Part shown: piece by piece, positions 16,576 through 26,755 of the stretch
Layout: the number at the start of each line of letters is the position of its first letter
Position numbering within the stretch: position 1 is the stretch's first letter
DNA from: JADJPG01 sp964491875
GTDB lineage: Bacteria; Verrucomicrobiota; Verrucomicrobiia; Limisphaerales; JADJPG01
DNA: 64,000 nucleotides
Direction of reading: 5' to 3'
NCBI GenBank assembly: GCA_964491875.1
Contig: CAZBIC010000036.1
Coordinates: 7,833-71,832, forward strand
The notes under the pieces: generated by a model
The model's input: only the letters and a program-made list of their open reading frames with translations
Told to the model about the DNA's origin: nothing
Database searches by the model: none
Translations under genes and position numbers: made by a program

Positions 16576-19299
16576 ATGAGTGTCGCCGTCCAGACGCCGA
16601 GCCAAGTGTCGCCCGCAACAGATTCGCTGCGCGTCGTGATCAACGGCAAACCGGTCGACACTAGCGCGGGCAGAACCATTCTCGATGTCTGTCGCTCCGT
16701 CGGCGTAGCAATTCCCACGCTTTGCCACGACGACCGATTGAAGTCCTGCGGCGCCTGCCGGCTTTGTCTGGTTCACCTCAAGGGACGCCCCAATCTCGTC
16801 ACCTCTTGCTCGACGCCCGTCGCTGCCGGAATGGAGATCGAAACGCACACCGCAGAGATCGAAGCGACCCGCCGCACGTTGCTCGAACTTCTCGCTGCGA
16901 ATTATCCGACGGAAGCCGTGCAGTCGTCTCCTGAAAAGCCTTTGCATCGTCTGCTCCGTGACTACGGCGTCAGTCCACCGGCGACAACCGCAACTCACGC
17001 AACTCGCTTTCGCGATGACACCCATCCATATCTCGCGGTCGACATGACCCGCTGTGTCACCTGCTTTCGCTGCCTCCGCATCTGCAACGAGCTCCAAGGC
17101 CAATCCGTTTGGCATGCGCTCCATCGCGGCGCCGACACCACGATCGTCCCGGACGGCCCCACGATGCTCACCAGTTCCTGCGTCAGCTGCGGCGCGTGCG
17201 CTGATACGTGTCCGACAGGCGCAATCGAGGATCAATCCGTCCTGCATCGCGGCGCCCCGACACGGTGGACCCGGACGACCTGTCCGTATTGCGGGGTCGG
17301 CTGCGAGATGAACGTGGGCACTCGCGACGAACGGATCGTTCAAGTTCGTCCGGCCCTCGACGCGCCGGTCAACAAAGGACATCTCTGCGTCAAAGGCCGC
17401 TACGCCTTCGACTTCGTCCATTCCACAGACCGCGTCACCGAGCCGATGATTCGCGAGCACGGGACGTGGCGAAAGGTGAGCTGGGACGACGCCAACGCTT
17501 TCGTGGCTACCCGACTTCGGCAGATCGTCGAAGAGCACGGTCCCAACAGCATCGGTGTGCTTGGCTCCGCACGCGGCACCAACGAGGAGAACTATCTCGC
17601 ACAAAAGTTCGCGCGCGTCGTGCTTGGCACCAACAACGTGGATTGCTGCGCCCGCGTCTGCCACGCGCCCACCGCCGCCGGAATGAAACGAACCCTCGGC
17701 ACCGGCGCCGCGACCAATTCGTTCGATGACATCGAGCATGCGCGAACGATTCTCGTCTGCGGCTCCAACGCCACCGAAGCCCACCCCATCGTTGGCGCGC
17801 GCATTCGCCAGGCCGCGATGCACGGAGCGAACCTGATCGTCATTGATCCTCGCGCGACTGAACTCGCCCGCCTCGCCACCGTTCATCTCGCCCTGCATCC
17901 GGGCACCAACGTCCCACTGTTGAACGCCCTCGGCCACGTCATCGTGACGGAGAATCTCTACGACGCGACGGCGATCCGTGAACGCATTGCGGACGCCGAC
18001 GCCTTCTTTGCGTTCATCCGCGAATGGACGCCGGAGCGCGCCGCCGAACTGACCGGAGTCCCTGCAGAACGCATTCGCGCCGCCGCCCGGCTTTACGCGA
18101 CACAATCTCCAAGCATGTGTTTCCACGGACTCGGCGCCACCGAGCACACGCAGGGAACCGACGGGGTGATGTGTCTGGTGAACCTCGCGCTGCTCACCGG
18201 GAACTTCGGCAAGCTGGGATCGGGCGTGAATCCGTTGCGCGGCCAGAACAACGTCCAAGGCTCCGCGCACATGGGATGCGAGCCCAGTCATCTCACCGGA
18301 TATGTCTCCGTCGACGACGGACGCGCGGCATTCGAGTCCATCTGGAACACCACCCTCCCTCGGGATCGCGGGCTGAACCTCATGGAGATGATCGACGCCG
18401 CTACGGCTGGACACTTGAAAGCGCTGTGGGCAATCGGCTACGACATTGCGCACACCAATCCGAACGCTTCGGCCACTCGACAAGCGTTACATGCGCTCGA
18501 CCTAATCATCGTGCAGGACCTTTTCATGAACGAGCTCGCCCGTGAACACGCTCATGTCTTTCTCCCGGCGTGCTCCTCCTTCGAGAAAGATGGAACGTTC
18601 ATGAACTCGGAACGCCGGGTGCAGCGCGTCCGCCCAGCGCTCGAGCCCACCGGCCATTCCCGGCCCGACTGGGTCATCATCCACGATATCGCGAGAGCGA
18701 TGGGGAATGGCGAACAGTTTAATTTCAGTTCCCCAGCGGAAATCTGGGACGAGATTCGATCCGTCTGGAACGCCGGCGCAGGAATCAGCTACGCGCGCCT
18801 GGAGAGCGCCGGGCTCCAATGGCCGTGCCCGGATGAACAGCATCCCGGGACTCCCATTCTCCACACCACTTCGTTTCCGCATGGCCCGCGGGCCGCGCTC
18901 CAACGCGTCGAATTCCACGCCACTCCTGAGCACATCGACGAGAAGTATCCACTTCTCCTCACGACCGGACGTTCACTGTTTCAGTTCAACGCCGGCACCA
19001 TGACGAACCGCACGCCCAATGCATCGCTGCGCGCTACGGACACTCTCGACATCTCGCCTTCGGATGCCCAGACCATGGAGTTAGTCACGGGTGAACGCAT
19101 TTGCCTTTCCAGCCGTCGAGGTTCGATAGAGATGCCCGTTCGAATCACTGGGAACGTGAAGCCCGGAGAACTGTTCGCCACGTTCCATTCGGAAGACATC
19201 GCGCTGAACGAATTGATCGGTGCGTTGCGAGACAGTGTGACGTCGACGCCCGAATACAAAGTCGTGGCCGTGAGAATCGACAAACTGCCACCTCGTTGA
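16576..19299 (+). CDS. Formate dehydrogenase catalytic subunit, Cys-type, with N-terminal Fe-S domains
   Basis: This 907-residue molybdopterin enzyme resembles the alpha subunit of NAD-linked formate dehydrogenases. N-terminal [2Fe-2S] ligands are Cys50, 61, 64 and 78. Next come a NuoG-like region and two [4Fe-4S] motifs (CVTCFRCLRIC, CVSCGACADTC). The Moco domain then begins with CPYCGVGCEMNV and NKGHLCVKGRY. The active-site position is Cys362 (TGC) in ARVCHAP, where E. coli FdhF has selenocysteine, so this is a Cys-type enzyme. The C-terminal molydopterin-binding domain follows (LLTTGRSLFQFNAGTMTNRT). It oxidises formate, or reduces CO2, in the cytosol. No diaphorase subunit or fdhD is nearby. 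Downstream moaC and mog supply cofactor synthesis. Confidence 0.88.
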   Translation: MSVAVQTPSQVSPATDSLRVVINGKPVDTSAGRTILDVCRSVGVAIPTLCHDDRLKSCGACRLCLVHLKGRPNLVTSCSTPVAAGMEIETHTAEIEATRRTLLELLAANYPTEAVQSSPEKPLHRLLRDYGVSPPATTATHATRFRDDTHPYLAVDMTRCVTCFRCLRICNELQGQSVWHALHRGADTTIVPDGPTMLTSSCVSCGACADTCPTGAIEDQSVLHRGAPTRWTRTTCPYCGVGCEMNVGTRDERIVQVRPALDAPVNKGHLCVKGRYAFDFVHSTDRVTEPMIREHGTWRKVSWDDANAFVATRLRQIVEEHGPNSIGVLGSARGTNEENYLAQKFARVVLGTNNVDCCARVCHAPTAAGMKRTLGTGAATNSFDDIEHARTILVCGSNATEAHPIVGARIRQAAMHGANLIVIDPRATELARLATVHLALHPGTNVPLLNALGHVIVTENLYDATAIRERIADADAFFAFIREWTPERAAELTGVPAERIRAAARLYATQSPSMCFHGLGATEHTQGTDGVMCLVNLALLTGNFGKLGSGVNPLRGQNNVQGSAHMGCEPSHLTGYVSVDDGRAAFESIWNTTLPRDRGLNLMEMIDAATAGHLKALWAIGYDIAHTNPNASATRQALHALDLIIVQDLFMNELAREHAHVFLPACSSFEKDGTFMNSERRVQRVRPALEPTGHSRPDWVIIHDIARAMGNGEQFNFSSPAEIWDEIRSVWNAGAGISYARLESAGLQWPCPDEQHPGTPILHTTSFPHGPRAALQRVEFHATPEHIDEKYPLLLTTGRSLFQFNAGTMTNRTPNASLRATDTLDISPSDAQTMELVTGERICLSSRRGSIEMPVRITGNVKPGELFATFHSEDIALNELIGALRDSVTSTPEYKVVAVRIDKLPPR

Positions 19300-19356
19300 T
19301 ACAGCAAGCCGAACTTTCCCCTTGTTCAAGCCGGAGCTCGCCGCAATCGTTCAGGA

Positions 19357-20129
19357 ATGGCTCTTGCCAAAGTGACGCCCGCTGAACTTCGCGCGATGAA
19401 ATCCCGCGGGGAACGCATCGCTTCCCTCACGGCCTACGATTACCCGCTCACCAAGCTGCTCGATGAGGCCGGGATTCCCCTCATCCTCGTGGGCGATTCG
19501 CTGGGAATGGTGGTGCTTGGTTATCCGGATACTACGCACGTCACGATGGACGAGATGGTGCATCACGTCCGCGCCGCCGCGCGGGCGAAACCTTGTGCGC
19601 TGCTCGCCGCGGACCTTCCGTATCACAGCTACCAATCCCCCGACCAAGCCCTCGCGAATGCGAAACGACTGGTCGCCGCCGGCGCCGAAGCCGTTAAGGC
19701 CGAAGGAGGCCGTGCGATTCTCGGTCAAGTCCGCGCCATCGTGACCGCCGGCATTCCTTTCCTCGGACATCTCGGGATGCTGCCACAAAGCGTCCTCGAT
19801 GAAGGTGGCTACAAAATCAAAGGCAAGCGCGACGTGGAACGTGAAGCTCTATTGGCCGACGCTCGCGCGCTGGAGGAAGCCGGGGCTTTTGGCATCGTTC
19901 TGGAACTCGTCACTCCGCCGGTCGCGAAGGAAGTTTCCCTGGCCATCTCGATTCCCACGATCGGCATCGGCTCCGGCCCGGACTGCGACGGCCAGATCCT
20001 TGTGACGCCCGATCTCATCGGCGCATTCCCATGGTTCACGCCGAAGTTCGTCAAACCACACATTCACACCGGAGAACAAATCCGCGCCGCCGTCACTGAA
20101 TGGGCCAAAGCGCTTTCTCATCCTGTCTC

Positions 20130-20133
<4 letters not shown>
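19357..20133 (+). CDS. panB: 3-methyl-2-oxobutanoate hydroxymethyltransferase
   Basis: This 258-residue cytosolic enzyme makes ketopantoate from 2-oxoisovalerate and methylene-tetrahydrofolate, the first committed step to pantothenate and CoA. Diagnostic segments are SLTAYDYPLTKLLDEAG, VGDSLGMVVLGYPDT with metal ligand Asp47, AADLPYHSY with Asp86, and AVKAEGG. The end IGIGSGPDCDGQILV is also typical. Length matches E. coli PanB (264). It begins 57 bp after the formate dehydrogenase and its TGA overlaps the moaC GTG start, so it is translationally coupled to a molybdopterin gene. No panC is in the window. Confidence 0.94.
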
Positions 20134-20591
<458 letters not shown>

Positions 20592-20633
20592 TTCAGCGTT
20601 TACCACCGGCGTTGCGATTGCTTAACTCACCCC

Positions 20634-21116
20634 ATGCAGATTCAAACTGGCATCATCACCATCTCAGACCGCGCCTCGAAGGGACTCTATGACGATCTCG
20701 GCGGACCCGCGCTCAAGAAAGCCGCTGAAGGCTACGGCTGGAAAGTCGCGGCGGAAGCGCTGGTGCCCGACGAGAAGCGCGACATTCAGCGCGCGATTCG
20801 CGAGCACATCAATAACGGTTGCTCGCTCATCCTCACCACTGGCGGGACGGGGGTCGCCTTGCGCGATGTCACGCCGGAAGCGGTGCGCGAAATTGCGATT
20901 CGCGAACTGCCGGGCTTCGGCGAAGTGATGCGCGCCGAGTCGATGAAGATTACCAAGAACGCGATTCTCTCCCGCTCGCTGGCGGCCGTGGTCGATCGTG
21001 CGCTGGTCATTTGTCTGCCGGGCAAACCGAGTGGCGCCGTCGAATGTCTCAGCTTCGTCGTCGGCGCCATTCCCCATTGCGTCGAAGTGCTGCAGGAAGT
21101 GCCGACCAGTTGTTAA
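20634..21116 (+). CDS. mog: Molybdopterin adenylyltransferase (MogA/MoaB family)
   Basis: This 160-residue protein adenylylates molybdopterin before molybdenum insertion. It shows the family signatures GIITISDRASKGLYDDLGGP at the N-terminus, LILTTGGTGVALRDVTPEA (substrate-binding GGTG loop) and CLPGKPSGAVECL. MogA and MoaB are hard to separate by sequence alone; the N-terminal ISDRAS...D motif favours the MogA type. It lies 42 bp after moaC and is probably co-transcribed with formate dehydrogenase, panB and moaC. Confidence 0.88.
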   Translation: MQIQTGIITISDRASKGLYDDLGGPALKKAAEGYGWKVAAEALVPDEKRDIQRAIREHINNGCSLILTTGGTGVALRDVTPEAVREIAIRELPGFGEVMRAESMKITKNAILSRSLAAVVDRALVICLPGKPSGAVECLSFVVGAIPHCVEVLQEVPTSC

Positions 21117-21124
21117 CCTCGCTC

Positions 21125-21490
21125 ATGCGCGCGCTCTTCGTCATTATTTGCAGCGTTGCCCTGCTGAACGGCTGCGTCACGCGAGAAGGAGCCCGCCGCG
21201 AAGCGCAACGAACGTTGTTCCAGGAACAGCAGCGCGCCGAGTTCGAGAAGCAGCAGAAGGAGCCGGCGGTTTGGTTCCGGGGAGACATTCGGCATCCACG
21301 CGTTCCATGGCAGGAAGGACTCGGGCTCGTCGAAGCCCTCGCGGCGGCCCAATATACTTGGAACTGGGATCCGAGGATTCTGACCATTACGCGCGACGGA
21401 CAGATCTACACCGTCAACGTGCGGCGCCTATTGCGCGGACAGGAGAATCCAGAACTCGAGCCGGGAGACATCATCGACGTCCGCCACTAG
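21125..21490 (+). CDS. Small lipoprotein, hypothetical
   Basis: This 121-residue protein has a lipoprotein signal peptide ending in the lipobox LLNGC (Cys at about residue 17). A charged Glu/Gln/Arg-rich stretch follows (REGARREAQRTLFQEQQ), probably helical. The globular end is VEALAAAQYTWNWDPRILTI and NPELEPGDIIDVRH. That C-terminal L.PGDII.V pattern resembles the SLBB/polysaccharide-export domain, but the protein is too short to contain a full Wza-like domain. It begins 8 bp after mog. Function is unknown; it may be an outer-membrane-anchored partner of an export system. Confidence 0.7.
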   Translation: MRALFVIICSVALLNGCVTREGARREAQRTLFQEQQRAEFEKQQKEPAVWFRGDIRHPRVPWQEGLGLVEALAAAQYTWNWDPRILTITRDGQIYTVNVRRLLRGQENPELEPGDIIDVRH

Positions 21491-21546
21491 CAGACGTCGG
21501 CGCGGGGGCCGACTGGATTTCGGCTTCACTTCGATTGCGGAAATGA

Positions 21547-21576
21547 AACAGCCCGAGCCTTTCGACCCGGGCTGTT
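21547..21576. terminator. Hairpin between convergent genes, probable bidirectional terminator
   Basis: A perfect 9-bp inverted repeat, AACAGCCCG (21547-21555) and CGGGCTGTT (21568-21576), lies between the lipoprotein gene and the convergent Gfo/Idh gene. T-tracts are short on both sides. A weaker GTCGGC/GCCGAC hairpin sits upstream at 21496-21513. Confidence 0.6.
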
Positions 21577-21600
21577 CCTGAAGTTGACTGCGATGCCGAA

Positions 21601-22953
21601 TTAGACCGCCACCGTCTTGCCAGGGATGGCAAACGGATAAAGGCCATCCGCTCCCGGCAGCACTTTCGGCTGGGCATCCCATTCAAACCGCTCGGGCATG
21701 AGATCGATCTTTGAATTCATCGCCTCTTCCCACGAAATTTCCTTGCCGGAGTTCGTGCACATGCGGCCGAGAATTGCCGTCATGGAGCTCAACGCGCCGT
21801 ACTCCGCTTCATTGTACGGCTTGTTATTGCGAATCGCATCGAACAGATCGTCGTGTTCCTGCTGGTACGGATCCTTGCCGCCACCGCGATACTTCCAGGC
21901 GTTCTCGCCGGTGATGTTGTAGGCGCCGACGTTCGAGTTGCCCTTCGTGCCGTGGACATGTTCGGAAACACTGTTCCAGCATCCGGGGATCTGACGGCAT
22001 TCGCTGAACACGCGCACACCGTTCGCGTATTCGTACTGGACCGCGTGATGGTCGAAGATTTCGCCGCTGTCCGGGCCTTTCTGATAGGCGCGACCGCCCA
22101 TGCCCCAGGCGCGAACTGGATAACCGTTGAGCACCCAGTTGGCGACGTCGAGGTTGTGAATGTGCTGCTCGACGATATGGTCGCCACACAGCCAGTTGAA
22201 CATGTACCAATTGCGGATCTGGTATTCCATCTCCGTCGGCGGACGTCCGAGGGCCTTTTCGAGATCGGCACGACGCGCCTTCGGACCCACTGGGCCACCG
22301 TTCCAGTAAACGCGCATCGCCAGAATGTTTCCGGCCGCGCCGTCCTGGAGACGCTTCACCGTTTCGATATAGCCGTTTTGGTGGCGACGCTGGAGACCGA
22401 CACCGACCTTAAGATTCTTCGCCTTCGCTTCCTTGGCGGCGGCGAGCACCTTGCGCACACCCGGCCCGTCCACAGCGACCGGCTTTTCCATGAACACATG
22501 CTTGCCCTGACGCACGGCTTCTTCGAAATGAATCGGGCGGAAACCGGGCGGCGTCGCGATGACGACCACATCCGCGAGTTCGATCGCCTTCTTGTAGGCA
22601 TCAAGGCCGACGAACTTGGTGTCTTCCGTCACGGCCAGGCGTTCAGGCTTATCCTTGAACTCGCTCTGGATCTGCTTCAGACCGCCTTCGAGGCTGTTCT
22701 TGAACGCATCCGCGACAGCCACGAGCTTGACATCGCCTTCCGTGCGCAACGCCTGAGCCGCGGCGCCACGACCACGGCCACCGGCTCCGACCAGCGCGAT
22801 GCGTACGGTGTCGCCCGGTGACGCACCGAGAGCGAAGCGTTCGACAGGCAGCGCGCCCAACACGGCGCCGCCGGCCACCGCGGTGGAAGTGCTCTTGAGA
22901 AAACTCCGGCGTGTCACAGCCGGATCTGCGGGGGATGGCTTGGAATGGTTCAT
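21601..22953 (-). CDS. Tat-exported Gfo/Idh/MocA-family oxidoreductase
   Basis: This 450-residue protein carries a twin-arginine signal (RRSFLKSTST) and is probably exported folded with its nucleotide cofactor. The Rossmann domain starts VRIALVGAGGRGRGAAAQAL and includes DVVVIATPPGFRPIHFEEAV and KHVFMEKPVAVDGPG, the EKP motif with the conserved lysine of the family. The C-terminal substrate domain has YMFNWLCGDHIVEQHIHNLD, where the conserved histidines lie. Such exported Gfo/Idh proteins are numerous in Planctomycetes and Verrucomicrobia and are thought to act on sugars. The gene lies 129 bp downstream of the PVC-type cytochrome on the same strand. The substrate is unknown. Confidence 0.9.
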   Translation of the reverse strand: MNHSKPSPADPAVTRRSFLKSTSTAVAGGAVLGALPVERFALGASPGDTVRIALVGAGGRGRGAAAQALRTEGDVKLVAVADAFKNSLEGGLKQIQSEFKDKPERLAVTEDTKFVGLDAYKKAIELADVVVIATPPGFRPIHFEEAVRQGKHVFMEKPVAVDGPGVRKVLAAAKEAKAKNLKVGVGLQRRHQNGYIETVKRLQDGAAGNILAMRVYWNGGPVGPKARRADLEKALGRPPTEMEYQIRNWYMFNWLCGDHIVEQHIHNLDVANWVLNGYPVRAWGMGGRAYQKGPDSGEIFDHHAVQYEYANGVRVFSECRQIPGCWNSVSEHVHGTKGNSNVGAYNITGENAWKYRGGGKDPYQQEHDDLFDAIRNNKPYNEAEYGALSSMTAILGRMCTNSGKEISWEEAMNSKIDLMPERFEWDAQPKVLPGADGLYPFAIPGKTVAV

Positions 22954-23082
22954 GTGTTATTGAGTTAAAGTTGAGTCGGTTCGACGCCCACACGGAATTG
23001 CTATTCAAGCAAGGCAACGCGAGCGGGACGTCCGCAGACTAGACAACACGAAGTTCCGTTGTCCACGCTTTTGCGCCCGCGC

Positions 23083-26000
23083 CTATTTCGTCACCGCGAG
23101 GAACTCAATCAGATCCCGCAGTTCGCGCTTGCTGAGATTTGCGATAAGATCCTCCGGCATTGCACTCAAACTGCGGAGACGAGTCTTGATGTCCGCCTTG
23201 TTCAGCGTCATGACGCCGTCCTCCGGAGAATTCAGCACCAGCTCAGCGTCGGTTTCCGATTTCACCAGCCCCGCGTATTCGGTGCCGTTGTTCATCGTGA
23301 GGAGAACATTCTCGAAGCCCGCAGCGATCTGGCGGTTCGGTTGCACGATGGATTCGAGCAAATACTCACGGCCCTTCGTCTCGCCCAATCCCGCAAGCTC
23401 AGGACCCACATCACCACCTTCGCCGTTGATCTTGTGGCAGCGGAGACAGGCGATCTGCTGATTCTCGATGAACAGCTTCCTCCCCTCAGCCGCATCCCCA
23501 CCAAACAACGTCGGACGAAATGGAGCGAGCGCATCGTCCTTGGGCAACCGCGCATTCCAATCCGCAAGCTTCGCCTTGAGCGCGGGTCGTTTCGCAGCTA
23601 CCTCCAGAACATCGAGCTGAAGCTCCTTCGCCAAGGTTCCCGCCATCAAAGCATCGAACTGGCGAACCAGACTCGCGTCTGCTTCCGGACCGTTCATCGC
23701 GGCGAGACGATTCAACGCCGACCGCCGCTCCGCGATGGAGCCGCTGCCCAGCAACTTGACGAGCCCCGCCACATCTCCGCCACCCCGCAGCTTCGAGACC
23801 TCCAATCGCAGTGCTTCCGCGGGATCTGACTCGACCGACGCGAGCGTCGACGCAAGCCGAGGATCTTTCCTCCGCGCAAGAGCACGCAGCGCCTCGACGC
23901 GTAGCTCCACAGGCTGCTCGGCATTTGCTGCCAAGCCAGCGACATCTACAGAACCGACGTTCAACGAATCCGCAGACAGAAATGCAGCGAGCTTCAATTC
24001 CTTCGATCCATCCGAGAGCAGACCCGCCAAGACCGCACTCAACGCATCCGTCGCCGGCTTGCCATCGCGCGGCAGCAACGGACGATGCAGGCCCATGAAA
24101 TGATCCCGCGCCGGAGGATTCGTCCAGAGAGAGAGGAGTTCCAACGCTTCGATGCGCAGCGGCTCCGGCACGTCCTTCTGCGCTGCGAACGCAGCCAGTG
24201 CCGTCGCGTTCGTCGGAGCGCCGAGACGGAAGTTCGCGTTCAGCACGCGACGATAGAAGAAAAACGCGGTCTCTGAACTGAGATTTGTGAAAGCCGGTGG
24301 GAGCGAATCGATCAAGCGAGCGAGGTCCGGCATCGCGGCAACGATCGGCACGTCGTTGATGGCGCGAGCGGCTTCGAGAGCAATCTTGGCATCAGCATCA
24401 CTCAGAAAAGAAGCGACGGAAGAATCCTCCAATCGACGGTAGGCCTGCACCACTGCCATTCGCGTGCTGAAAGGCGCATTCGTCGCAAAGTTGTTTACCG
24501 TCGGCCTGAACGGTATTGGCCCTGAAATCTTTCCAATCTGCGAAAGCAGCGAAACGGCAGCATGGAGAACATAGGGTTCAGCGGGTTTCGAGTTTGCCAT
24601 GACCTTCTTCAGTGAAGCCACTGGCCACGTCAACGACGGACCACTGACATCAAAATACCGCGACCCGATCAGTCGATTCACCCGGTCCTTCACCGAATCC
24701 AACGCCGAAAGCCGGTGGCGGTGTCCGCCTCCCCCACCAAACCCGCTGAACAAATCGCGATACGCCAGCATCGCGAACATCTGAACTCGTGGCTCCGGAT
24801 CATGGAAGAGAGCGTCCAGTTCTGCTTGAGCCGCCAGCAACCGCCCCGTTCCCATGAGCCGTGCCGCCTGCGCGCGAATCTCTGCATCTGGATCCTTCAA
24901 CAACGGCACCAGCGACTCAAGTTCCTTGACGAATTCCGTGCGCGGATTGCGTTCGACGATCTGCGCCAGTGCGAAGATGGCGTGAATCCGCGCGAGCCGA
25001 TTCTCCGACTCAGAGGCAATTCCCGACAGGCGACCCAAGTTGTCCGGCTTCGCGAGCGCAAACTGCGCCTGCTGCCGCACGCGGAGGTCTGGATGCTCGA
25101 GCAGCTTCGCCAACTCGCGGGCGCTCCGCCTCGCCATTCCGTCCGCCAGCAGGCGCTTCACCTCCTGAACTGCCGGGCTCGCGTCCGTCGCCGGATCGTG
25201 GATGCGATACAGCCGGCCCTTGTCGGTTTTGTCGAAGGTCTTGAACCAGTCACTCACCAACACGCCGCCATCGGGATGAAACGCCACGTCGGTCGGCCCT
25301 AGATCGCCGACGAGACTCTGCACCGGTCCAATGCGGAACGACGCGCCGTCCGCAACGTTCGTCCACATCAGAACGTCGCCGGGGAAATCGCACATCAGGA
25401 AGTGACGGTCATACTTCGCAGGAAGACCGGTGCCGGGATTGTAAGCAAGCCCGGCAGGCCCGTGGCCGATGTGCGCGAGCGCCGGGAGGAGATACGCGGC
25501 GGTGTTTGATTCCGCGAGATGCCACAGCCGTTCGCCGTTCCACGGTCCCATCTTGGGTTGGTACGCCCGCGCGTCGTGCCATTGCCAGCCGAGTCGCCAA
25601 CCGAAGTCCGCACCTTCCACCACGTAATGCCAACGCGCCTTGTCCCCACCGTCTCCGTTGTTGTCCGCAGTGAACAGATTCCCGAACTCGTCGAAAGCCA
25701 GCTCCTGCGGATTGCGTAAGCCCCACGCGATCACTTCGAAATCTGTCCCGTCCGGATTCGCCCGGAAGACACAGCCAGAATCCGCGAGCAGCTCGGGCGT
25801 GAGTCCCGGAATTGGATTCTTGATGCGGGCGAACAGATTCGTGTCGATGCCGCGATCGGCAATCGACCAGTAAAGCTTCCCGTCAGGCCCCATGATGAGG
25901 CCATGCATGTCGTGACCGCCGAACGCGATGTGAACACCGAAACCGCTGAGCAACGGCGCACGCTTCGCAGCCGAGTTGGTCCTGGACAACTTCCACAAGT

Positions 26001-26628
26001 CCGGAATGCACGCGAAGTAAACGTCGTCTCCGTGCGCGAGCACGCCCGCAGCGACGCCGGCGATGATGTTGGTGAACCCTTCGGCAAAGACGCTGGCGCG
26101 GCCGGCGCGGCCGTCCCCATTCGTATCTTCGAGCAGACGGATGCGTTCGGTCTGAACTTCGAGATCTCGCCAATCAACAACGCCATCCTTGTTGAAATCC
26201 GCGAAGCTGCCGTTGCCGCCATTTCCCGTGAGCCTTTTGATCGCCGCCGGATTGGTGGGCGACACCTGTTGTTTCAGAAACTCAGTTCGATCGCGAACGG
26301 TCCGAAACGAGAAATCCGCCTCCAGCCAGTCCTTGTGCCCGCGAATGTCGAAGACCGAACTGCGACGACGATCCGATTCCGCCACAAACACGCGTCCACG
26401 TTCATCGATGGAGAAGGCCACCGGATTCCGCACGTCAGGCTCGGTCGCGAATACGTCGGCCTTGAGCCCTGGCGCGACGCGAAACTTCCGCACCGCTGCC
26501 TCCGGCGTGTCGACGAGCGAGTTCGCCTTCTGCGCGCCCGCCCCAGGGGCTTGATCCGCCGCACGAAGAAGGGTCCACGAGTCGACAACCAGGCCCGACA
26601 TCAGCACAAGGAGACACAGGAGTCGCAT
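23083..26628 (-). CDS. PVC-type heme-binding CxxCH protein with propeller and HEAT-like repeats
   Basis: This secreted protein of 1181 residues starts with a signal peptide (MRLLCLLVLMSGLVV). Residues about 45-460 form a membrane-bound-dehydrogenase type beta-propeller (FRVAPGLKADVFATEPDVRN, GGHDMHGLIMGPDGKLYWS, GWGLRNPQE-like). It contains two calcium-loop patterns (DFNKDGVVDW, DTNGDGRAGR). The middle is helical, with HEAT-like units rich in AQFALAKPDN/AAARLMG segments. Near residue 1060 a c-type heme site CLRCH precedes KINGEGGDVGPELAGLG. This architecture is a hallmark of the PVC superphylum and is thought to work in periplasmic electron transfer during sugar oxidation. The open frame extends to 26856; ATG 26628 is chosen for its signal peptide. 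Confidence 0.88.
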   Translation of the reverse strand: MRLLCLLVLMSGLVVDSWTLLRAADQAPGAGAQKANSLVDTPEAAVRKFRVAPGLKADVFATEPDVRNPVAFSIDERGRVFVAESDRRRSSVFDIRGHKDWLEADFSFRTVRDRTEFLKQQVSPTNPAAIKRLTGNGGNGSFADFNKDGVVDWRDLEVQTERIRLLEDTNGDGRAGRASVFAEGFTNIIAGVAAGVLAHGDDVYFACIPDLWKLSRTNSAAKRAPLLSGFGVHIAFGGHDMHGLIMGPDGKLYWSIADRGIDTNLFARIKNPIPGLTPELLADSGCVFRANPDGTDFEVIAWGLRNPQELAFDEFGNLFTADNNGDGGDKARWHYVVEGADFGWRLGWQWHDARAYQPKMGPWNGERLWHLAESNTAAYLLPALAHIGHGPAGLAYNPGTGLPAKYDRHFLMCDFPGDVLMWTNVADGASFRIGPVQSLVGDLGPTDVAFHPDGGVLVSDWFKTFDKTDKGRLYRIHDPATDASPAVQEVKRLLADGMARRSARELAKLLEHPDLRVRQQAQFALAKPDNLGRLSGIASESENRLARIHAIFALAQIVERNPRTEFVKELESLVPLLKDPDAEIRAQAARLMGTGRLLAAQAELDALFHDPEPRVQMFAMLAYRDLFSGFGGGGGHRHRLSALDSVKDRVNRLIGSRYFDVSGPSLTWPVASLKKVMANSKPAEPYVLHAAVSLLSQIGKISGPIPFRPTVNNFATNAPFSTRMAVVQAYRRLEDSSVASFLSDADAKIALEAARAINDVPIVAAMPDLARLIDSLPPAFTNLSSETAFFFYRRVLNANFRLGAPTNATALAAFAAQKDVPEPLRIEALELLSLWTNPPARDHFMGLHRPLLPRDGKPATDALSAVLAGLLSDGSKELKLAAFLSADSLNVGSVDVAGLAANAEQPVELRVEALRALARRKDPRLASTLASVESDPAEALRLEVSKLRGGGDVAGLVKLLGSGSIAERRSALNRLAAMNGPEADASLVRQFDALMAGTLAKELQLDVLEVAAKRPALKAKLADWNARLPKDDALAPFRPTLFGGDAAEGRKLFIENQQIACLRCHKINGEGGDVGPELAGLGETKGREYLLESIVQPNRQIAAGFENVLLTMNNGTEYAGLVKSETDAELVLNSPEDGVMTLNKADIKTRLRSLSAMPEDLIANLSKRELRDLIEFLAVTK

Positions 26629-26755
26629 GACTTCGAGCTTAGGCAGCAAAGGCAACAAGGCAAGGCGGTGCGCGCGAAGCAAAATCTCCATCAAGGAATC
26701 CATTAAACTGCCGATCTTCCTGCGAAGGTAAAATCCAAGCTGAAGATACAAGACA

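Noticed and set aside
17656..17661. Selenocysteine in the formate dehydrogenase
   Set aside because: The active-site codon is TGC (Cys362), not TGA, so no SECIS or stop recoding is needed.
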